From: Apostichopus japonicus
Taxonomy: Eukaryota; Echinodermata; Holothuroidea; Aspidochirotida; Stichopodidae
Assembly: GCF_037975245.1 (NCBI RefSeq)
Contig: NC_092563.1
Location: 8,307,501-8,371,500, forward strand
Length of the DNA: 64,000 nt
Direction: 5' to 3'
Part shown: piece after piece, positions 47,885 to 61,700 of the stretch
Numbering within the stretch: the first letter of the stretch is position 1
Layout of the letters: each line of letters begins with the position of its first letter
Made by a program: the position numbers and the translations under genes
Notes under the pieces: generated by a model
Database searches by the model: none
What the model saw: only the letters and a program-made list of their open reading frames with translations
Told to the model about the DNA's origin: nothing

Positions 47885-49880
47885 ATGTAATTTTAGCAAT
47901 TACAGAAACCTGGCTTCATCCTGATTCAAACCTTTGCTCAATTCAAATTCCAAATTATACTTTCATGCACAGGGACAGGAGTGTTAAACTTGGCGGGGGG
48001 AGTTGGATTTTATATTAATAAATTAGTACCATGTGTTATTAGAAACAATCTTTGATCAAACCCACATACATATATATTTTTTTAATTTGGGTGCACATAT
48101 ATTTTTATATTAATTTTCAAGCTGCGTCCATTTTATTTTTCGTATTCATATTTTAAGGGATTTGTCTTTTTGTTACTTAAATTTACTTAAAACTCACTTT
48201 TTTCTTTGTAGGAATTTCACTGTAAATATACAATATTTTTAAAATTATTCCTACGTTTATATATATATATTTTTTATATTAATGTCAATTTTATTCTTCA
48301 TATTCATATTTTCAGGGTTTTGTCATTTTGTTGTCATTGTAAAGCGCTCTTGAACATGCTTAAGCAGGAAAAGAGCGCTATATAAATTTGGTAAAATAAT
48401 AATAAAAAATAATAATAAATAAACCCTCTCTTTTTTGAATCCATGTTAGTTGAGGTTAAACTCAACAATGAAACTGTTATATTGGGAGTTATTTATAAAC
48501 CCTCTGATGTCCCAATAATTGCATTTAATGATGAATTATCTGGTATTCTGCAAAACATACAATAACGTAAAGAAAACTTGCTATATTACAGGTGATTTTA
48601 ATATTAATATTTTGAAGCATGACCATTTGCCTCATATTTTACATTTTCTTGATTTAATTGTATTCTCATTCATATTTACCATTAATATCAAAACTTACAA
48701 AGATTACAGCCACATCTTCATCACTAATTGATAATATTTTTGGTAATGATTATATTGTTAATTCACAATCTGGCATTCTATTATCTGACATTATCTGACA
48801 TTATCTGACATTAGAGACCACTTACCAAGCTGTTGTTAAAGGGATTTTGGTATAGTTTATCTGTTAACACAAATAAGCTTGTTTACCACAGGAGGTATAC
48901 TAGTGTAAAAGTACTACACAATGTCCAACTTGAACTTTCTTCTTTCGATTTGGGACCCTCTATTTAATGAGACCGATGCAGATGTGGCTTATAATTTATT
49001 TGTTGATAATGTTCACCATATTATATCTAAGCATTGTATTATTAAAGAATTTAAGGTTAACTCTCATAATTAAGCGCCAGTCCCCATGGATGATCACACC
49101 TGGTATTTTAAGATCTATTTCCAAAGAGAACAAGCTTGATAAGAAATATCTTTCTCACAACTCTTTTATTAATAAAGTACTGGTACACTGAATGTAAAAA
49201 TAAGCTAACCAATATTAACAGATCGGCTAAAAAGATGCATTTTCAGAAATGTTTTGATGAAACTTAAAAACAACCTAAAGAAAACTTGTGATATCATTAA
49301 TAAAATTCTTGTTCGTACTTCACCCAAAACTCCAATTGATAAAATTAAAGAGAATGGCAGTTATATCACCGATAAACATGTAATGGCTGACACATTCAAT
49401 GATTAGTTTGTAAATATAGGTAGCAGTCTTGCAAGGTGCAATCCCCACTTGTAATTCAAATTTTCGTGATTTTCATCCTGAGGCAAACCCAACATCTCTA
49501 CTTCTATTACCAACTAATTACACTGAAATTAATTGACTAAATTGTGAATATGAAAAAATGTGCGTGTGGTATTGATAACATTTCTGTCAATTTTCTCCAA
49601 GATATTCTTTTTGCTTTAGGAACTCCTCTTACATTTATTTTTAATTGATCAATTTCAACTGGTGCTGTACCACTTCTTTACAAGGAAGCTATTGCCACTC
49701 CGATATTTAAAGGTGGTGATAGTTTATGTGTTTCTAACTATAGACCTACAGTATATCTCAGTACTTTCATCTTTACCCAAAATTTTAGAATTTTTAGAAA
49801 TTATTTACAATCGTACCATTAAATTCCTTGATAAAAATAAGACTCGTGATTGTTCACTGCGGGAGGCAGGGCTTGAATAA
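47885..49880 (+). pseudogene. Decayed non-LTR retrotransposon (endonuclease and reverse transcriptase pieces)
   Basis: Around 47893 the frame reads ITETWLHPDSN, followed by an IPNYTFMHRDRS-like stretch. After an insertion it resumes near 48440 with VILGVIYKPSD. These are apurinic-type endonuclease landmarks (ITETWL, HRDR, GVIYRP). Around 49300-49850 come TPIDKIKENGSYITDKHV and the plus-strand pieces LLYKEAIATPIFKGGDSL and VSNYRP, which match RT block PI.KGGD....NYRP. Several frameshifts and stops make it non-functional. It is CR1/Jockey-like in pattern. Confidence 0.75.
48040..48423 (+). repeat. Inserted retroelement tail ending in AAT repeats
   Basis: Separates the two endonuclease pieces. 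It ends GAGCGCTATATAAATTTGGT then AATAATAATAAA-type repeats, a familiar 3' end of short retroelements in invertebrates. Start is approximate. Confidence 0.5.
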
Positions 49881-50246
49881 ACATTTTGGGGCTAGTGGGC
49901 CCAATTGGCCAACCTGATTGGCTTCTTCACTTTTCCGAAGCAAATCTGCCAAAAATTAAAGGAAAACATTAGCTTGGGAAGTTGGGAGAAATGTGCAAGA
50001 CCCTAGTATCAATCTAAAGCGTTGCTGCGGGCGTTCCCTAAGCAGTACAGCAAATAGATACAGGAAAATAGCTTTGTGAAAAAGAAATGTACACTAGGCT
50101 GTATATGTCTTAATAAGACTAAAAGTGGGCTTGCAAACTGATTAATCGTAAACCTTAATGAAATTTGTGTATATGCGAAGAAAGAAGTGTGTCAAGTCAA
50201 TAATGACATAATGGAAACCATAGCATTACAAAGCATATAGCTCAGT

Positions 50247-50786
50247 TGACCTTTTAAAATACGAACAGCCGATGAGATCATTCTCAGAAGCCTTTTGTCT
50301 GAAACATGTAGTCTACAAAAAACAATCAAACATGGCTAAAAGAGCAATTGTTCATACAAAGTGAGTGCGGTCCATTGCTTTATGCTCAAGTCTTCTTTGA
50401 AAGTAGTATTTGAAGACAGAGTGAATGAATAGCACAATAACACAATATAAAATATAAAAATTTGGCCTGATAGAATTTTTTTCCAGGAAAATTGCAAGGA
50501 GGACATAATCAACAGCCCGAATGAGACTTCCTCTTGTAATATAGTTCCGAATACTCGGATTAAACGATTCTTTGGTTAAAAAAATATCTTAAAAAAAATG
50601 TTTAGAACAATTCAGTTTGTGTGATTATTTAAGGCAGCCAGCTGGTTGAGTTGATCCAGCAATTTGACTAAACGTCTTGTTAGTGAACAATAATTGCTCT
50701 GTAAAGTTTGACAGTGATTAAATTACGACACATGATCGCCTACAGTATGTAAAGGTACAGTATATATATATATTTATATATATACA

Positions 50787-50845
<59 letters not shown>

Positions 50846-51470
50846 AGTTTCTTGTATGCAAAATTAACTATATATGTTACTTTACTATAGGGGGAGGTTG
50901 GGCACAGTGGATCGGATTTTATGAGGTGCCAGTTATCCAACTTTCCTTGATGTATATTATTACTATTTTACATGGATAAAATGGAAATTGTCTATTCATA
51001 AAATACCTAATAACCTAGATATTTAAACTGCATAATTAATTATTGAATAATTAAGACATTTTCAAAAATTGATCCACTGTGCCCCATACACAGGGCAGAG
51101 TGAATCAACCCTATGGGGTACAGTGAATACGTAGTAAAGAACAGCTTAGCTTACATTTTCTAGTGAAAACATACACTAACAATTGTAAAGAGCTCAGGTT
51201 ATTTAAAAGGCAAGAAGAATATAGTAATAGAACACTAAAATATCAACTATATAAGGCCTAACATCAAAACAATGAAACCATTGCAGCCTACTTTTTTAAA
51301 TATGACAAGTTTCGATATCTTCCTCAACTGATTTGCATTTATCAACATATCGACAAGGAGATAAAAGAGCTCAAAGGTCATTTAAATTTGCAGCAAGAGT
51401 AATAAACACACTAAAACGCAACTATGACTATATGCCTTAAATCCAAACATTTAATCCCTATCCTACTTTT
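50247..51470. repeat. Segmental duplication, downstream copy
   Basis: The stretch from ACGAACAGCCGATGAGATCA through GGTTGAGTTGATCCAGCAAT to GTAAAGGTACAGTATATA matches 53963-54540 in the same orientation. After the (TA)n tract the match resumes at 51347 (ATCGACAAGGAGATAAAAGA versus 54596). The duplicate therefore spans gene B intron 5 sequence but carries no recognisable exon. Confidence 0.8.
50760..50845. repeat. (TA)n microsatellite
   Basis: Long TA run inside the downstream duplication copy. Its partner lies at 54535. Confidence 0.95.
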
Positions 51471-51692
51471 AAAATGTACAATTTTATAAAAGTTTCTTGA
51501 AATGTATGATGATGATGATGGTGATGATGATGTTTGTGGTGGTGGTGATGATCAATATTAATATGAATATGGACACAATTCAAAATTAAAACAGTTTCAA
51601 AAGTAATATTGCTAGCAACCCACAAAGCTTAAATACAGTTAATCAATGTACATAAACTAAACATATTAGTTTTCAGATCTCTCTTGTATGAG

Positions 51693-52115
<423 letters not shown>

Positions 52116-52918
52116 GCTTACGTTCACGCTCAGCTACTTGAAGAACTATCTCGTCAAACTTAGAAGATAGCATGACATTGTTCTTTGTCAGCACATTACA
52201 TTACTACGCCATAGAAAAGTAATCCATTGGAATTAATTAGCCCAGGATAATCAGTTACACTGAGCTGGCATTCAGTCTCTCTTATCTCTCTGTTCTCAGA
52301 TTAAGGCACAAACAATTAATTCAGTTCATGTTGCTGAGATCTGATAAAAAGTCTTTTGAAATTCTACAAAGTAGGAAGGAATATTTAAGGATGTATTGAG
52401 TTGCTAAGCTTAAAGCATTCTTATTCCACAGTTTAACCACACTCATGTACTTATTCAGTAAACATATATCTAGAGCTTGCCAATAAGTTATGAATATGAT
52501 GTCACACATAATGTGTTTTCATACAATTAGAAGAATTCTTATTTAGTTATAGAAGGAAATTAACAGAGGTGGCTCTAAAGACATTTAACATTGTGAATTC
52601 TCCAATTGTTTTACTTAACATTTAGGTTTACTTCCTTCAGATCATTTTAATCCACTCTATAGTAAGACTGCTGTTCATTTTTCACCACTGCCCACTTCTT
52701 CACCTTTCAAGGTTATCAGTCTGTTTGTTTGGTAATCAATTCGCCAAGCTAGCAAAGGAAACGAGCGTGGAAAAGTCACTTCCTCAGCTCAAATTTCCCG
52801 CGATCTCCAGCGAGAGCGGGGTGTTGTTAAGATAGTGGTATTAAAGGGTGGGTGCATTTTCAAATGTCAAGCTAAAATTCCTTATTTCAAATAAACATAT
52901 TCTTAACAATTCGAAACG

Positions 52919-52924
52919 TTTATT
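52919..52924 (-). terminator. Candidate polyadenylation signal of gene B
   Basis: AATAAA on the minus strand, about 147 nt past the gene B stop codon. Position is suitable, but the hexamer is common in AT-rich DNA. Confidence 0.4.
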
Positions 52925-53070
52925 GTGGTTTGCATCAATAATATATCTGTTTTGAAAGAACTGACATCTAGTTTTTCCGTTAAGTCTTAGCATCAGCTGA
53001 CCTTCTTTGACCTTGTTAGCATAAAAACAATAGTCTTTGTGTGGTTAAAGGTGAAAAAAAGCTAAAGATT

Positions 53071-53253
53071 CTAGTCAGGACCTCTAAATATTGTCACTTT
53101 CTTAGCATCAGATAACATTTGTAAGATCTTTTCTTCAGCATTACTGTCATGAACTTTGGTGATACGAAATTGTGAATTTTTCTTCCCGTCGTTACTCTCA
53201 AAATAATGATCCCAATTTCCTTTAGAGTTTGCACCAAAACCAAAGATGTTGAC
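53071..53253 (-). CDS. ST3GAL1/2-like: Gene B coding exon 6 (motifs III and VS, C-terminus)
   Basis: 183 bp including the TAG stop, acceptor TTATTTCAG. Encodes VNIFGFGANSKGNWDHYFE and VHDSNAE, ending FRGPD. Confidence 0.9.
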   Translation of the reverse strand, partial: VNIFGFGANSKGNWDHYFESNDGKKNSQFRITKVHDSNAEEKILQMLSDAKKVTIFRGPD

Positions 53254-54530
53254 CTGAAATAAATAAAAGTCATATAATACAGACAGACATATTTACTGTT
53301 TGTATTGTTAAACCATGAAAATGTTTTCAATTCAAGCAATATAAAAAGCTTTCAAGCATAAATTTGTTTGCTCTCCTGCAAAAGATGAGGAATTATTTCT
53401 GTATCAAAACACGATGTCATTTCCTTTTGTTTCCATTCTCGATTGTGACAAACAATGTGCCCTCATAGACAACACCGGACAGAATTTAAGTGTAAATCTG
53501 ATAACATAATATTGAAGTTTGTAAATATTTAGTAATTAAGTTCTTTTTTTTTTCTGCTTATAGTATGGAGACCATCTAGTATAACATCCTACAAACTTGT
53601 ACAAAGAGTTTCATTAATAAAGAGGGCGCTGTTCATATTCTTTATCAAGGCTGAGTCTGGAAAATTCTAAAATGTCTGGAGTTGAATTGTCTGTTGTTTT
53701 CTAACAATGTACGCCAGCCGACTGTACTGTAAAACTACACAGCTCTCAACAAAGCAAACCAAATGATGGAACTGGCCATATTAAAGCATCCTCCAGCTAT
53801 AACAAACAAATCCATTAGTCTTTGTTATTGTTTCAGCAAAGCTCTCAATAGCTTCTACCTGGTCTATTATTATGAGTTTATTGACAAATTTAGAGCTTTC
53901 AGAGATGGAATAAGAAGCAGGCATGTTGCTTTGTCACTGAAATTGCTTCTTTAATGTAAGTGTTGACCTTTTAAAGTACAAACAGCCGATGAGATCATTC
54001 TCAGAGGCCTTTTGTCTGAAACATGTAGTCTTTAAAAAACAAACATGGCTAAGAAAGCAATTGTTCATAAAATGTGAGTGCAGTCCATTGCTTTTATACT
54101 TCTTCTTTGAAAGTAGTATTTGAAGACAGAGTGAATGAATAGCACAATAACACAATGCTTATGGGTCTACATGGCTGCTGAATGAATACTAGAAATCTTA
54201 GAGTCATGCATTAAATATAACATTATGCCTAATAGAATTTTTTTCCAGGAAAATTGCACGGAGGACTATAATCAACAGCCCGACTGAGACTTCCTCTTGT
54301 AATATAGTTCCGAATACTCGGATTAAATACGATTCTTTGGTAAAAAAAACAAAAATCTTAAAAAAAAATTGTTTAGAACAATTCTGTTTGTGTGATAATT
54401 TAAGGCAGCCAGCTGGTTGAGTTGATCCAGCAATTTTACTAAACGACTTGTTGAACATTAATTGCTCTGTAAAGTTTGACAGTGATTAAATTACAATACA
54501 CCATCGCCTACAGTATAATGTAAAGGTACA

Positions 54531-54599
<69 letters not shown>

Positions 54600-55692
54600 C
54601 AAGGAAATAAGAGAGCTCAAAAGGTGATTTAAATTTGCAGCATGAGTAATTAATGCAAGTGTTCAAACCTCCTCCTCTCTCCCCTCCTCTCCACTCCTCT
54701 TGCCTCCTTCCCATCTGCCCAGTCCTATGCCTCCTTCTCCTGCCCCTGCCCCTTCTCCCATCTCTTCCCCTCGCCTTCAGATTGAGAGGAACCATTATCA
54801 TATCCTTAATGAATGGTGACAACATAAACCAAACATTTAATGTTCCACGTTTAATGTAAATAAAACAGTGAGTGCTCACCTCATCACATATATGAAGACC
54901 AAAGAATACACTGAGTAGACCAGTGGAGGCCCATCTACCCTTACCAAGACCCCACTGGTGCTTAATGTGCCACATCAGCTCCGGGTTTAAGACAAATACC
55001 TTTGAAAATGTAAAAGGTTACAAACAAAGATTGAGAACCTACTATTTGTCCTGTATGTGGGTATAGCATTGTATATAAATGTTAATCATTCACCATGATA
55101 TCATCAAGTTATATGTAGTCATCTTGAACTTTGAATCTTGAACATGAATCATCTTTAATAATCATCTTGAACTTGAAGTAAATGTTAGTACTACTTAAAA
55201 GATTTGATATCTTTTTTTTCCAGCTGGTAGAAAATTGGGAGTATGCAATCCCTATACTAATTCTACTGACTCCTAAATATCAACTCTACGATCAGCAGGT
55301 AAAGATTACCAGTACTGCCTAGGTACTTCCTTCTTCTTAATTTGCACTTCATAATATACATTCAAGCTGACTGTTGTTTGATTGTGATAATAACATAATC
55401 GCAGGTTATCATGATAAACATGATCAGGGGTAAACATCCTCCATTAGCTGTGAGAGTGCATGGGTATGTTAGCCCATCAATAGCATGAACAACATAGCAT
55501 GGGTATGTAACCATAGACAATTGCATGGGCAGTGTGGTTTAAGATAATACTTGCCAGTATGTAGAAACAAACCTTACATGGCTGTGTTGGCTAAAGAATA
55601 CAGTCTGGGAATAAGTCTAGTGATGGGCCGGGCTCAATTACCTGCAGTGTACAGCTACTCTAGGCTGTCCTCTATTACCTGCAGTGTACAGC

Positions 55693-55767
<75 letters not shown>

Positions 55768-58320
55768 AATACTGTATGAATAATTAAAAACTAAAAATGC
55801 ATTTTTTCATTTATTTGTACATTGACCACAACCTCAGTCAACACTGTATAGTTACTCAATATATACTCTAGATATACATACCTTGAAAGAAATAATCAGA
55901 TTTGTTAAACTGAAAGTGATGTATTTTGAGTTATTGGCTGTCAAAGATGACCTCTTTTGTACATGGGAGCAAATTTACCTCCTCATACATTGATATTGAA
56001 TAAAGCTAGAACCCTGAAATTTGGTTATTTGTAAGAAGTTTATACTTATAATTAAAGTAAAAAAAAAACTCACAGCTCTATTGGTTACATTGGTAAAAAA
56101 AATGGCATCAAAACCCCTTCCTCATGCTGAATCTCAGCATGAAGTAGCTGTTGTAGCACTGTATAACTTACACAGATAGTACAGAAAAGCATTGTAATCG
56201 TTATTTTGTATTGTTTGGACTGGACATAATAACCTCTGAAAGAACCAGTTATCTTGAGTCAATAGTTTAGGAGCAATTAAGCACTAAAAATAGCTCATTT
56301 ATTTAGCGAAAACTATACTTTTAACACCTTTAAGTTGACCAGACTCCACAAGACAATTCTTTTGTAGCCTAGTTTTTTATTTTCCAATTCTATGGGATAG
56401 AATCTATGGGTTTTTGTAATAGGAAGGTAGTAGGATGCTTAATTGCCGAGAAATCAGACCTCAAAAATCAAGCAAATGCCAAAATATGGTGGTGACAAAT
56501 TGCAGAATTTCAAAGTGTGATAAATCAGCCAATGTTGAAGCAGGGAGTTGTCCATAACTACTCCCTGGTTGAAGCAATGCAACTGAAATTTCAGAATATC
56601 ATGCAATGAGGGTAGTTAATTTTGGGGAGGGTCCGGCAACAGACATCTATGATTGGACATGGAATAACCCATGTATAAGACCATGGAGGTAAAACAGATA
56701 AGACTTTTTTTATATTTATTTTTAGGAATTTTGATTCAAAGTGACCACCTACCTTATCTTTATCAGCTGCTATGGGGTGTACAATTGATCTTCGCCTGAA
56801 AAACAAGACATATATGTTTGCTTTTTTTTCCTTTCTGAAAAGTTCCAATATGCAAAGACACCACTCAACATCACTGCAATGTATACAGGATCAAATTATA
56901 CCGGTGCTGTGACTGAGTGGAAAAAGACGGTGGCATTTGAAACTATGAGGCTGAGCAATCGGGAGGTTCCGATACCCGGCCGGGTCATAGTTAGGTGGGT
57001 TTTTCATCCAAGAGCTATCTACGGTTTTCCCATCTGAAATGACTTTCTATTAACTTGAATAGATTCCAAATTTGAAATAAAATGTTGAATTGGAAGCCAC
57101 CGGACGTGTAAGTATACTAACCTGTATTTCATGTATTTTTTTAGCCATTGCAAATCTTTGATACTAAATGCTGCCATAACGAATAGTGCCTCGCTTAAAT
57201 CGTCACGTTTTCTATAGCTGTTAGGATAAGCAATATAATGGGTTGTCCTTGAACCAACATCTGTCTCAAACTTCCGGACTGGACAATTGTTCATTCTGAA
57301 AAGAAAGCAATTAATGAACAAAAATATTTATATATATTATTTATATATGATTGCTTATGTCAAACTACACCGTTACATGACCGCTTATGTCAGACCTTTC
57401 TTTTGGTTTATTTTGTGTTGTATATTAAAATTGAGGCTAAGACTAATTAATAGCTACTAGAAGTAATAGTTAAGAAGAAAGATGTATAGATTGATATAAG
57501 GCATCTCCGACCACGATAAAAGGCAGCCAGAAGAGCTAAAGAAGATAAGTTATCAAAAGTGACTCTTGATACTGACACATACATACATACACGCATGCAC
57601 ACACACGCACGCAGACACGCGCACGCACACATACACACACACATACACCCACACATACATACATACACACATACATACATACAAAGGAGACTCTGGATAC
57701 TGACACACAGTTTGTGACTACTAGATATGCTAAATTGGCCACAAGAAAGTTGAGAAAATCCAGCTTGAGAAACTTTACCTTTTATTTAACATTTTTGGGA
57801 ATATTTGCACTTCATGATTTCGTGACAATATTTAGTGTTTACAAACAGGTATTATTTTCGGTGACTGAAAATGCATTAGCAAGGCATATACAGTGCATGT
57901 CTCGCTTATGTAGGATAACAGTATGTGATCTTAAAGCAACCTTGTCATAACTTTCTACTTGTTACTGTTATATCTTCCTACTGATATCCTATGGAACCAT
58001 AATATAACATATATGTATGTGATCTTTATATCATTCATTAGTTATAAATCCCATCGTAATATATAATATATAATATAAATATGTAATAATATGTGAGTCT
58101 CCTTCAATGTGTTAGCAATTTCTTTATGTGTTTCTAGCATTTTCTTTAGTAATAAATCCCATCTTCATATGTAATAACATATGTGTCTCCTTCCATGTGT
58201 AAGCAATTTCTTTAGTAATAAATCCCATTTTAATATATGATATATATATATATGTATTAACATGTGTGTCTCCTTCCATGTGTAAGCAATTACTTTAGTA
58301 ATAAATCCCATTTTAATATA

Positions 58321-58379
<59 letters not shown>

Positions 58380-58625
58380 ATAACATGTGAGCCTCCTTCC
58401 ATGTATATAGCATATATAGTAGCATGTTTGTCTTTCAGGAATAACCACCTCCTTGCATATTAAATAACCCATAACATACATATTAGCAAGTGGCTTGTTG
58501 TAGTGTCATAACAAAATCACCACATTTTTTCCATAATAAATCCACTTGTAACATATATATATATATATATTAGAATGTGTTTTCTTTATGTAATAACCAC
58601 TCTTTTTGTAAGCAAATCTCATATA

Positions 58626-58709
<84 letters not shown>

Positions 58710-61700
58710 CAGTTCTTTGTTTTAAATTTAGTAACCAATATATTTGTAATAAATCTTATCATTAGCAATGTTTGATTTTAATGTAATATTCACTTTTTTT
58801 GTGGTATTCAATCCAATCTTAACACATAGTTGCATGTGTTTTCTCATTAATGTATGACACACTTTCTTTCGTATAATACATGCCATATCCTACCGTATAA
58901 TTAGATCGTTCTTGTCGATAATCTTCCCGTAGGTACTTTTCTTCAAGTTTCCGGAGTTACCAACGACAGCGCACCTGACAGAGCCTGCTGGTTTCTTGCC
59001 GTTGAACACATCTTGATTTCGTACTATCTCTTTTGCCAGGTCTTTGTACGTCTCATATGATAAGTTGCTCGGAGATAACAGGTTCTGAATGCAAAAGAGA
59101 AAATGACAAATTTTTGGACTCTAATATTTATCATCCAAATTTTGTGGGGAAGTAAGAGTTCATTGGTTTGAGAAGTAAATTGTGTTAGTAACATAAAAAA
59201 TTATTTTCATGTAAGTTCACAAAATATGTTTTTGCTAAATTGTTACATTTTTATTTGCAATACATTTCTATTAAAGATTTCGAGGAAGCCTCTTAATAAT
59301 ATTCCAAAGAAGCATTAATAAATAAGCATAGCCTAAATTTGCATATGAGAATGTTTCCATATAAGTTGATATGGTACGCAACAACCCCACATATTTTTTT
59401 GGGGGGGAGGGGGCGGGAGGAGGGAATTGTAATTGGAAGACAAATGGGAGAGAGTTATATTTAAGGGGTTTCCAACTGTCCATTCATAGCAGGGGTTCCC
59501 TAACTGGGGTGCATGAATATATTCTTTATTTATAATATGGGCATATACGAACAGCTTCCTTAGAAATATGCCTATATTGGTATTAATCAGTTGGCTTACC
59601 AGGGCAATTCTTTAAATGATATAAACATAAAATTAAAGCAGGTTAGCTTACTGCATTTTTTTGTTTCTTATTAACGCTGTTCTCATCAGTCAGTCAGCCC
59701 CAGTTAGGGAATTCTGGAACGTTTCTCAACTCTCCAAAAGATTGCTAACTTGCAACTTCACCGGGAAATTTCCATTTAACTCGAAATTTTAACTTTCCAC
59801 GCTACAGTGTAGCTTACTAATGATAACGTCCCTGCAGCCCCAAGCTGAAACGAAGTGCCGCGATGACGTCACAGTTGCCCATCTTTCTCCACTATTCAAA
59901 ATATATCAGATTAAGTTGGCGCCAGGTACAAAAATTCACTTCTCCTGAATCATGAGATGAAAAATCCCCTAACTTCGACTTCGGCGATGATAAAATTATG
60001 GTCATTTCTTTTGTATACCCAATAGACAGCCACTAAAACATCCCTTTAATACATACATTCATGTCACGAATATACGTAACCAGCGTAAAGTCTAAGCAAT
60101 AAATATGTTGTGACTAGCTTGTATTTGTGACATATATAAGCAAACAGTCAGTCTCCATACAGATTTCAATTCATTAAATGAACTTAGCTGCTACTTACAT
60201 GGGCGGTACTCTTAGGTACAAGTAAGAAGTGTCTCTATAAGAAATTTTTATTTGACATTTGGGTTAACTTCTCAGCACATTTAATATTTGTGCATAATTA
60301 GATGCAAGGCTTTTATTTGACTGTTTGTTAATATTAGCAGCATACTAACTGTTTACCCCGAATACGATAATTACAAAGTTATTGTACCAAATGTTTTTGT
60401 ATTTCGTTGACATGAACTCTCTCATAACTTTATGTCTATTTTTTATGAACATTGCTGGTGATAAATTTTGGTGGGCTAAAGATCACTTTTCTAGGTACCT
60501 GATTATGGTACTTGCAATAACAATACCAACCACCATTCAACTGTGACAAATTCAACAGAAAATGCTACTTTCAATCAAATGAGTTTAATAACCAAATGAT
60601 GCAATTTCTGTAAAATAATAGATACTTTCCAAAAAAGTAGATCTTAGTTCATAGCAAGGAAGACTGACATCAAATCTGTAGTGCAACATATAGCATAAAT
60701 TAAATTGAAAATTAAAGCAACTAATTGGTATTTATATTAAATTCAGTTACATTCCGTGTAAACTATAACTATTCAATGTGAAATGTTTTAAAAGAACCTC
60801 TAGTACAGTGATCAAGGATGAAGCTGGTGATAAGAAACAGGTACATAAATTCTGAATCTATTTACAATTACACTTCAAATTGAAGCTTTTAGGTATAAGA
60901 GGCTGCACATATGGCGCCTTCCTCTACAGCTAACTTGTGCAGAAGTTCCACCAATGCCAACCCTTACTTCATTGCCCTTTTATCTGGATTTTTTGCAATA
61001 GGACTGTTTATAATTAAACATCAACTTCTTTAGTTCATATTTCAAGGAAAGGCTGGTTTGGTAAACAATTCTTCCAAACGTACATTGAGTATATCTCAAA
61101 ATAAGATTGCTACGGAAGCTTAAAGTGCCATCAACATAATAAAACTTTGCCCCAATAAGTCAACATTTTTCAGTAAATTGTTTAGATAACAAGATCATAT
61201 CTTATCAAAAATCAGAAAATGATGGATTGCTCTGTTGCTTTAACTAAGCAATTGAATATGTTTCTTTAGCATCCTATAATTGGGTGCCTGAACTGACTAC
61301 CTTTGAACTGAGAAGACTGGACCTGTGTCAGGTCTTACAATAATACATGCAAAAAATGCTCACTGAATTTGCGTTCATTGAAATGGTATTTTAATTGGGA
61401 CTTAAACAATCAATGAGACTATTTAGATAGCATTAACAGAAAAGATGTGCAAGTATTGTTGTCTGTTTTACAACCATGGTTACTGAGCTTATAAATTGAC
61501 TCCCTGCATAATTGAGATACTTAGAACCACAATTATACAACTTTTTTGCAAAGGTCATGCAAGAATATTTGTTTCATGTATCCAGGACCCAAAATTATTA
61601 TGACGTAAATCCAGTTACTTCTGTGATGGTCTATATACTATATGAAGAGTAAAACTGAATTATAATGATGCAAATCCAGTTACTTCTGTGATGGTCTGAT